Below, one piece after another: positions 55,026 to 64,000 of a stretch of DNA of 64,000 nt (positions are counted from its first letter, which is position 1; each line of letters opens with the position of its first letter). The DNA is from Microcebus murinus (Eukaryota > Chordata > Mammalia > Primates > Cheirogaleidae), in assembly GCF_040939455.1 (NCBI RefSeq), contig NC_134104.1:145922501-145986500 (forward strand), given 5' to 3'. Position numbers and translations under genes: made by a program. The notes under the pieces were generated by a model that was not told the origin of the DNA, ran no database searches, and was given only the letters and a program-made list of their open reading frames with translations.

Positions 55026-56814
55026 GCTCCCATAGGCCCTGGAATTTCCCCATCACAAGCCTTATCTGACCATACTGCAACGGCCTCATTGCTCATCTGT
55101 CTCACAGCAGGCTGAGGCCGTTCCTGCCTGGCCATCACTGTGCCCAGGCCTAGGACAGAGGCCGGTATAGAAAGGGCATCTGACAATGTCAAGGCTAGGC
55201 AGGCTGCCCCCACCTATCAGGTATAAACGCAGAAACAATCTTTATGCACATGAGGTCGCTGGGAGCAACCTCATGTGGGGAGGGGGTGAAGACAGTGTGA
55301 CCTCCTCCTGCTCTTGTCACAGTTAATTTAAGAAAGGGGTCATATGCCCATCCCCCGGCCTGTGCCAGAAGGTTTAAGCAAGAATGCTGCTCAAAAGGGG
55401 TGGCTCTGAGGGCAGGAGAGGGAGGCTCAGGCTGCAGACAGGTGCCTGCGTAGGCATCTCAGGAGACTCCCTGTTCCCCAAGAGCAAACAGATGGAGAGA
55501 GAAGCCAAGGACACAGGCTCCAACCAGACACCAAGGCACTGCCCCAGGATGTCCACAGGAGAAGTTAAGGTGAGGGGCTTAGACCACCAAGGCTGCAGAC
55601 AAGAGAAGCAGAGGCACAGGGAAGCTACTGGCAAGCTGCAGGTTCTAGTGAAGAACCCCTTGCAGGATCTGCAGACCTGGAATGAAATGATAAATTATCA
55701 CCTCCTGCATACTCCTTCGGGGAGGCAGGAGGAAGGAAGCACCCCTGGATCTCGGGTTCCCTCTGTCCCACATGGGAATCCGGAGGCTGAGAGAGAGGCA
55801 GAGGCTGGAGATGAGACAAAAAGACTGAGCCAGAGACAAGGAGAGGCCAAGTCAGAAAAAGGAATGAAAGATAGTGAAAGAGTCCAAGAAAAGTGTCAGA
55901 CAGTGAGTCAGAGGGTGGGGGAGGGGCCCTCAGCAGCTACCCAGGAATCAAGATCCTGACCATGGCACTGTTCCCAGGGTGAGCACAGCCCCCTCCTAGG
56001 GTCCTGGAGGAAGGAAAGGCAATTCCCAGGAGCTGGCTCAGACAGAAATACCACACCCCCGAGGAGCCCCAGAGACAGGCCCAGAATCAAAGAGAACCAG
56101 GCTTCTTCCGGATCTGACTGAGCCCTGAGAATCAGGAGGCCCTCCTGCCACCACACACAGGCAGGGGGGGAGGGGACCCGCCCTCAGTGTCCAGGCCACA
56201 GCAACCTACACACTCAGGCCTCACTACTATGAATCCAGGGAAGGTCACCTCACCACCCCCTCCACCATCCTCCAAGCAACCAAGGGCTATTTAGGGAAGG
56301 AGGGGGCATCTCTAGGCCTCTGAAAAGTCACACCAGCTCTTGTGCTCACCTCTGCAGTCCCACCAAAGCCCCAGCCCCCAGCAGGAGCCAGTCTTAAGGA
56401 GGGGTCACCTTTAGCAGCCTCTATGCCCCTCTAGGAATCTGAAGAATGTGTCCTTTAACCTCAGGGACCCAGGCCTTGGCCAGTCCCCCCAAAACACCTG
56501 GGGTCACATGACCCCAGGCCCTCAGGAACTACACTTCCTGGGAGAAAGGGAGGGCACCTCTAAGCACCTCTGGCCCCCACAGAAAAACCAGCCTGGGCAG
56601 CCCAGAGAAGGCAGACAGGAAGCCTTGGTACCCCTCCCCCACCCATCCCTCAGAAAGTGATCTCAGGGGAGGGGACAGTTCCTCAGCCTTGGCCTCCAGC
56701 ACCTGGCACTGGGTAGGTGCCAAATGTTTGCTGGCTACATGAGGTACTTGCTCCTGCAGAAGGGAAATTGCACCTGGCAAGACTGCCTCCTCCACCTAAG
56801 CGGGGCCTCCTTTG

Positions 56815-56945
56815 CCCTTCATTCATTCATTCGACAAATATTTACCGAGCTCCCCCCGACGTGCCAGGCACAGTGCCAGGCACTCCGAGTACAGGAAGCA
56901 AGACCTACACAGACGCTGCCTGCCCTCCTGAAGCTGTGAGTCGAG
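56815..56945 (-). repeat. L2 LINE 3' end fragment
   Basis: Contains CATTCATTCATTCGACAAAT, ACGTGCCAGGCACAGTG and GTACAGGAAGCAAGACC; matches the L2 copies near 29200 and 37800. Confidence 0.65.
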
Positions 56946-57939
56946 CCAGGAGGAGAACAACCAGCGTAGGGTGCTGGGATGGAGGCTCCCAGGGGATGGG
57001 GAAGGAGGGGTGCAGCTGGGGGTGAGGACAGGTCTCTCAGAGAAAGCAATGCAGGGAGAGCTCCAGATGGGGGCTCAGCACAGGAGAAGGACTCGAGGAG
57101 GAAGAGCCAGAGTGGCCGGTGGGGGAGGGGCGGCCGGACAGGGGGCAGAGCCCGGGCGCCAGGATAGGCTTTAGCCTGAGGGCACGCGATGCCAAAGAAA
57201 GGTTTAAGTAGGAGTGACAATGCCAGATTTGCATTTTCAAAAGATGGCTCAGCACAGGGACTGGAGGGGGTGTGGCCGTTGGAGGTGCTGCCAGGGCCAG
57301 GTGAGTTGACAGGTCAAGGGCACAGGAGAAAGGCAGTGGACTTGGAGACGAGAAAGAAGAGGGCAGGGCTGCTAGGATTTGGGGGCGGGTGAGGCGATGA
57401 GTTACTCTCCCAAGGACTGTGAGACTCAGAGCGGAGGTGTTGGGTGGGCATGGGGAGCTGGGGAGGGACCCTCTAGTGTCAGAAGTGTGGGCTATAGCTG
57501 TGTGACTGTGCCGGGGAGCGGGAGTGACTAAGTGTGTGACTGCTGCTGTGATGTGGGCATCTCAACAGTGCGTGCCTGTGAAAGGGCCCCCCGGGAGGGG
57601 AAACTGAGGAAGGGGAGGAGTACATGCTGGGGAAGGGAGTAGAGTGCGTGGGAGACAGCCTACGTGTGCCCGCGGGTGGCCGGTGTAGCAGCGCCCGTGA
57701 CTCACAGCGGTGGCCTCTGAGTGTGACGGTGACTGACAAACAGGTGAGCGTACGACACAATCCCTCCCCTCCCTCCCTCCCGGGGTTCGTGACTCACCGA
57801 GCCACACTCCTCGCTCATGCCTCCGCTCCCTCCCTGACCCCCGCCGGCCGGCACACGCCACGGCCCGTGCAGCCCCCCCCCCCCGGGGGAGGGTGCCCGA
57901 GAAGGAAGGCGACAAATGTCACCTGCTCTGGCCACGCGA

Positions 57940-58760
57940 GGAACTTCTGAAAAGTTCTTAGGCAACTGGGTCAAAAGGAAACTCACCCGCGGACGCGCGC
58001 ACCCCGTCACCTAGCCACCCGCGCGCAACCCTAGCTCGGCCGTCACCCGCACTGAACTCGGGGCGCCGTGACTTCTTAGGGTAACCGCGGCAGGGCGGGG
58101 GAGGGGAGCGGAAGACCTGCGACTCCCGCCTCCCAGGCTCCCGGTCCCCGACTCCGGCCGCGGCGCGCAGTCTGCGGCTGAGCTAACTGGACAGCCCCAG
58201 CCCCGACGTCCGCTCAGGGTGCGGGGCAGCGACCGGCAGGGGCTGCAGCAGCGGTGCCACTCGCGCCGGACAATCCCTCCCCGAAGTCCCGTCCGGCCGG
58301 GCTCCGAGCCCCTCGGCGCTCACCTGCGATCCGGGCGCTCGCCAAGGACACCGACGCGATCCGCGTCCCAGCCGGGGACGGCCCCCGCGCGGCGACTGTG
58401 CGTGCGCTCGGCCGGGGAGCCGTCGGTCCAGCAGCCCCTCACTCTGCGCGTCCGGCGGCGGCGGCGGCAGCGGGAGACTGGCTGCGCCCGGCCCCGCCCG
58501 CTGCTCCGCCCTCCTCGTCAGTGGAAAACTCCGGGGCTCACGGCGCTGACGCACGCCGGGCCTCCCGCCAGGCCGGCCCGCAGCCCCGCCCCGGAGGCGC
58601 CGCCTCCTCCCCCGCCCCGAGCCAGGCGCTGCGGCCGCCCGCCCGGCCGCGCTGCGGACTCTGACCCCGCGCCGGCGCCTCGCCGCTCTCCGCCCCCACC
58701 CCGCCCTCCCCCGCCCCGCCTCCCGCACGCTTCCTGCGGTCGCACACGTCCAAACCGGCA
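57940..58760 (-). promoter_or_regulatory. CSRNP1: CSRNP1 CpG-island promoter with non-coding exon 1
   Basis: CpG-dense sequence. On the minus strand a consensus donor, GATCGCAG|GTGAGC, ends the likely non-coding exon 1 at 58324. Transcription would begin upstream, somewhere between about 58400 and 58550. Nearby on the plus strand are a kappa-B-like GGAAAACTCC (58523-58532), a TGACGCA element (58547-58553) and several Sp1-type GC boxes. These are common in immediate-early promoters. No TATA box is seen. Island limits are by eye. Confidence 0.75.
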
Positions 58761-59834
58761 GAGCGGGTCGTAAAGATCCCCACCTCGCCCCGCCGCCCCC
58801 GTTTACAGATGGGTAGACTGAGGCCGGGAGCAGCGCGGAACTCCGCTAGGGCACCGGGCTAAACAGTGGCAGAGCCGAGGTCCCCTGCACGCTCCCACCC
58901 CCACCCCGCCGGAGACAGGTTATTACAATCCAGTCTGAACGTTCCCCCCTCCGCCCCCAGCACACCACCCACTCCGAGATCCGCCGGAAAAGTAAACTAT
59001 GACTGGAGATGAACCTGGGGTGTGTGGGGAGCGGGGAGACATGTCATTCGTGGGCCTGACCTTCATCTCTGCCATGGACCACAGATCCTTGCCCTGCATT
59101 ACTTCTGAACTGGGGGTTGTAGGAACCAGCTTCCCCACCCCCATCCCATCCTTTCTGGAAAAAAAAAAAAAAAAGTCTGGTTTCTTCCGGGCCAGACCCT
59201 GGCCACTTAAAATGGCCCACTGCCTTCTTCGCTCCCGCCAAGGCCTTTCCTGACTCGGGGCCAACGCTCCCTGTACCGCATGCCCCGAGTCCACCCTCGG
59301 CCCCTCTTCCCAGCCGCAGGTCCGATGCTACCCATCACCTTGAGCGGTTCCACCCGCACACCTTCGCTGCAGCCTGGAACGCCTCGTGGCCCTCTCCGCT
59401 CATCGGAATCCCAGCGCCTTTAAGGGCTCAGCTTGCACTGCCTCCTCCAGGGAGCCTTCGAGGGCGCCTGACCCTCCCCCTCCCAGTCCTGCTCCCGCTG
59501 CATTCTGGGTTCTTCTGCCTGTCCTAGATGAATGCTGTCAGCGGCTAGCCCAGCCCTCGGGATTCCATTCCACCTCCCTCCAGGTGGGGGATGGGGGGGC
59601 CTCCTGTCCTGGGTGGCATCTGGGGTGGAGGTGACGGTGGGGGCCCCTCTTCAGCCACAGGTATGAATGTGGAGTGGCCAGGCAGGGGTCTGCCCACCCT
59701 TTACCTTTCCATGGAAGAACAATAGGAGGACAGCAGGTCGGGAGAAGATAAAGCCCCTGTCCCTCCTGAGGCCTTGAGTATGTGTATCTGGGGGCCTGCA
59801 GCGGGGGTGCCCAGGCAGCTGGAGCCAAGCTTCC

Positions 59835-59985
59835 AGTGGCTTCCCAGTGCCCTCGGGATGAAGTCTCAACTCTGTGGGGCCTACAAAGCCAGATAAATCT
59901 GGCCCGCGCCCACCTTTGCAGTCTCACCTCTCTTTTCACAGTGACTGTCCCCACTCCTTTCCCTGCCTGTCCATTTCAATGTCAT
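59835..59985 (-). repeat. L2-like LINE remnant
   Basis: Blocks AGTGGCTTCCCAGTGCCC, GGGATGAAGTCTCAACTC and GGGCCTACAAAGCCAG, AAATCTGGCCC resemble the L2-like copies near 9000 and 54340. Confidence 0.45.
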
Positions 59986-59987
59986 TA

Positions 59988-60031
<44 letters not shown>
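59988..60031 (+). repeat. (TA)n microsatellite
   Basis: About 22 TA units with no interruption, then TGTCTTTTTG. Directly precedes an Alu target site. Confidence 0.97.
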
Positions 60032-60034
<3 letters not shown>

Positions 60035-60057
60035 TTTTTGTTCATTCATGTGCTTTT

Positions 60058-60343
60058 TTTTTTGAGACAGAGTGTCACTCTGTTGCCTGGGCTAGAGTGC
60101 CGTGGCATCAGCCTAGCTCACAGCAACCTCCAACTCCTGGGCTCAAGCAGTCCTCCTGCCTCAGCCTCCCGAGTAGCGCCCGGCTAATTTTTTCTATGTT
60201 GTTTGGCTAATTTCTTTCTATTTATAGTAGAGACGGGGTCTCACTCTCCTGAGGTCTGGTCTCAAACTCCTGAGCTCAAGCAATCCTCCCGCCTTGGCCT
60301 CCCAAAGTGCTAGGATTACAGGCGTGAGCCACCGCGCCGGGCC
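60058..60343 (-). repeat. Alu, antisense, internally shortened
   Basis: A 15-bp target-site duplication CATTCATGTGCTTTT lies at 60043-60057 and 60344-60358. The linker region has lost part of its sequence (GAGTAGCGCCCGGC joins two parts that are usually about 30 bp apart). Confidence 0.95.
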
Positions 60344-60942
60344 CATTCATGTGCTTTTAACATTGAGTCCTGCTGCACGTAGTTTATTTTACATACGAGG
60401 CATTATCTGTTTCAGCCTCACCTCTACACTGCCACCTCATACCCTTGATAACTGCAGCCCTGTTTGCCAGCGATCTGTTCTCAGGGTGTGTCCTGGTTCA
60501 AACTTTCAGGGATGCTGTTTTCCACCTGCACCTGCCTTGCACCTACCCACTCAGTTGTGTGGTTTCCGTGCATTTCCTGGTATGTTGTCTGTGTTGGACT
60601 TGATCACTCCTCTGTCCCCAGTCCTTGGTAAGAACTTCTGGAATAAATTAAATGTATCTGGTAGATGGGTAAAAATTGCTAGGGCTCAAGGTGATGGCAG
60701 GGCTGGAGATGGCATTGGAGGGATCCTCAACACACGGCAGCTTAAAGTTATGGTGTAGCTGAGACTGCTCAGGAAGGGGTTTAAAGCCTGCATAGCTGGG
60801 TGTCAGTTGCTAGAGGTGACTAAGCTCTCAGAGCTTTAAGGGGCAGCCCCCTAGGCCACCCACCCACTACAACTACCCTTAGGCACTCAGCCACACTCTC
60901 CCCGAGGCTGAGCTGTGGGCTGCAGACCTCAATTGTCCGTGA

Positions 60943-61223
60943 GTGCGTGGCATCAGCCTAGCTCACAGCAACCTCAAACTCCTGGGCTCTAGCAATCCTC
61001 CTGCCTCAGCCTCCCAAGTAGCTGGGACTACAGGCATGTGCCACCATGCCCGGCTAACTTTTTCTATATGTATTAGTTGGCCAATTAATTTCTTTCTATT
61101 TATAGTAGAGATGAGGTCTCGCTCTTGCTCAGGCTGGTTTCGAACTCCTGACCTTGAGCAATCCGCCCGCCTCGGCCTCCCAGAGTGCTAGGATTATAGG
61201 CGTGAGCCACCGCGTGCCCAGCC
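60943..61223 (-). repeat. Alu, antisense, 3' end missing
   Basis: Starts at GTGCGTGGCATCAGCC with no T tail, so the 3' end of the element is absent, then runs through the AT-rich linker to CGCGTGCCCAGCC. Confidence 0.9.
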
Positions 61224-61349
61224 TCAAAGAATCCTTTCCACTGCCTGCCTTCCTGCTCACCTCTAATCCCCAGGCCAGGTCTTAAACAGAAAGGATGTTT
61301 CTATGATACCTAGAAGTAAAGTTCTAGTTAGATTTCTGTCCCTGATTGC

Positions 61350-61382
61350 CTCTCTCTCTCTCTCTCTCTCTCTCCCTCTCTC
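61350..61382 (+). repeat. (CT)n microsatellite
   Basis: About 13 pure CT units followed by a mixed CCCTCTCTC end. Confidence 0.95.
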
Positions 61383-62398
61383 AGCTTCAGTTTCCAAATC
61401 TGTAAAATGGGGGCATCCTACCAGAGAACTCCACCAGCTTCAGCATTCCTTGATTCAATTTCTAGAAGATGCTGCCTGCTACTGGGCAGGGAACTGGGCA
61501 GGGTTGGGCACTACTCAGGCCACCTCGCTTTGCATCCTGCTGGGCTGTGTTTTGAGAAAACTAGATGAGACAGGAATCAGGGCAGGGAGTTGGCAAGGAC
61601 TAGGGTGCTGGCTTAGAGCAGGGAGCCCAGTAGGTGATGAAGTTTAGGGAGCAGGAGGACAGAATGAGGGAAATATGGGAGAATCGAATAAAGCGATGTG
61701 TTTTCTCCAGAAAAGCATCTCCTTGTCCTGGGATGGGTTCACCAGATGTTCCCCAGATGTGGCTGGTGATGGGAAACATCTCCCTCTGGGATCCCAACTG
61801 AGGTCTTCCTGTTCGTGGGGAAATGAAGGGTCTGTTCCAAGGCACTGAGGGTGGGATCTGGAGCAGCATCCATCTGTGACTATGGCACATATATAAGCAG
61901 AAACACACCCACACGTCTTCAGGGAATTTCTGAATACTTGGAAGAGTCCTACAAGTTTCTCAAATATTCAGCAGCCCTGGACCACCCATCTTAGGTAAAT
62001 AAAAATCATCACAAGTATTAAATAAATATTTTAAAAGTTAAAAACTAATGTTATATTCCCATCAGTAAGGCTAAAGTCAAAAGGACTAACAATACCAAAT
62101 CTGACAAGATTGGGAATTAACCATATCTGTCACACATTGTTGACGGAAGGGTGAATGGACACAGTAAGTTTGGAAAATAATTTGGCAGTACCCACTAAGG
62201 CTAAACATAGGTAAACTATGATCTTGAGAAACAAGGCACTTATATCCACCAAAAGACATTTACAAGAATGTTATAGTAGTTTTATGTATAATAGCCCCAA
62301 ACTGAAAACAACCCAAATGTCCACTAATAGGTAAGAGGAAATTAACTGTGATTTCTCATATAATGGGTTATTATATAGCAATGAAAAAGGATAACTAG

Positions 62399-63139
<741 letters not shown>

Positions 63140-63929
63140 TTACATCTTAAAATCTTAAAAACATGGTATTGAATAAAAGAAGCCAGGCACCAAAAAAATA
63201 ACTATAATTCCATTTATTTATATGAAATTTAAAAATGGATGAACTAAAGCATGGTAATAGATAATGTCGCCTTTAGGGTGTTGATGAGGAAGGGGCCTAA
63301 GAGCCTTCTGGGGTGCTGGAGAGGTTCTATGTCTTGATCTAGGTAGTGGTCGGACAGGTAGGTATGTACATATGTAAACATTTAAGTCCTTTATTAATGT
63401 CTTATTAACTTTACTATAAGTTTTACCCTGATTACAAAAGAAAAAGAGGGAGGAGGAATGATAATATAGTGCCATAATTGTAAAAAGGAAGCCAGTGTTT
63501 TCAGCCTTCCACTAACAAGCCTACATCTGGACCAGTGAGGGATATCTGGGGTCCGCTGGTCAGATCTAGCTGTTTGACTGTTTCTCTCCATCTGAATTAG
63601 TGTGATGATGGTCTGGAGAGTTTTCCAGTACCTACAACCAATTCTCTGATTCTCTGGGCACAACAATTCAGTTCAACTCTGACAACTCACTACCTGGGGT
63701 TAGTGCAGACCCCACAGCTTAGGGCTCAGTCCCACAAGACTGACCCTCCCAAACTGACACCAATCACAAGTCCAGGCCTCTAGTACTTCTGACAAGCTAT
63801 AAATCAGGGTTCCCATAAGCCCCTCCTAAGATTCAATAAATTTGCTAGAATGGTTACCAGACTCAGGAAGACACTTTACTTATCTTTTTATTGCAAAGGA
63901 TACAAATGAACAGCCAGATGCAGAGGTAC

Positions 63930-64000
63930 TGTCATGGTCCATTTGTGTTGTCAATAAAGGAATACCTGAGGCTGGGTAATTGATTTATAAAGAAAAGAAG
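63930..64000 (-). mobile_element. MaLR-type LTR, cut by window end
   Basis: Reads GTCATGGTCCATTTGTG, CAATAAAGGAATACCTGAG, GGGTAATTGATTTATAAAG, the reverse of a MaLR LTR 3' end, very like the start of 35090-35545. It continues past the window. Confidence 0.65.

Larger units (their letters stand above)
51326..58323 (-). other. CSRNP1: CSRNP1 intron 1 (7 kb)
   Basis: Runs from the inferred first-exon donor (58324) to the acceptor TTGCAG before 51325. It contains a (TG)n repeat, MIR, L1, an Alu, L2-like DNA and a MaLR-type LTR, and a CpG-rich end. Long exon-free stretches without young repeats lie at 51.9-53.2 kb and 55.0-56.8 kb; these may carry enhancers, but I see no motif array that proves it. 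Confidence 0.7.

Noticed and set aside
58183..58783. Open frames of 136-184 codons in the CSRNP1 CpG island
   Set aside because: GC-rich composition explains them; they are Arg/Ala/Pro-rich in both strands and not recognisable.

Overview
This window is nuclear DNA from a primate, most likely a strepsirrhine of the lemur type. It holds introns with GT-AG boundaries, CpG-island promoters, and a dense load of Alu, L1, MIR, L2, MaLR and DNA-transposon repeats. Many Alus carry an A/T-rich linker (…AGAAAGAAATTAATTGGCC…) between the monomers that human Alus lack, which is why I favour a lemur. The species is inferred, not shown.

Three protein-coding genes are present, in the order known from human chromosome 3p22: GORASP1 (minus, coding 1462-10969), TTC21A (plus, coding 11265-42176) and CSRNP1 (minus, coding 47191-51287, non-coding first exon near 58.3-58.5 kb). 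I rebuilt all three exon by exon. Every junction keeps frame and the products are 441, 1315 and 591 residues, close to the human lengths as I remember them (440, 1320, 589). All three look intact.

Layout. 1-1461: GORASP1 3' UTR and downstream DNA. 1462-10969: nine coding exons of the Golgi stacking protein GRASP65. 10.4-11.4 kb: a CpG island with the GORASP1 and TTC21A start codons 295 bp apart and facing away from each other (bidirectional promoter). 11.3-42.2 kb: 29 coding exons of the TPR protein TTC21A, a relative of the IFT-A subunit TTC21B/IFT139, with introns full of repeats. 42.2-46.0 kb: tail-to-tail spacer with Alus. 46.0-58.5 kb: CSRNP1, a cysteine/serine-rich nuclear transcription factor with an AU-rich 3' UTR and a 7-kb first intron. 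58.5-64 kb: intergenic DNA with Alus and an L1/MaLR/Alu nest.

The three genes do not form a pathway: one acts at the Golgi, one in cilia or sperm flagella, one in the nucleus. Only GORASP1 and TTC21A share a control region. I found no undescribed biological system. The points most worth a second look are a GC-AG intron in TTC21A, the shared promoter, the AU-rich elements in CSRNP1, coding microsatellites in GORASP1 and CSRNP1, a 180-bp homopyrimidine tract, and nested transposons that date one another.
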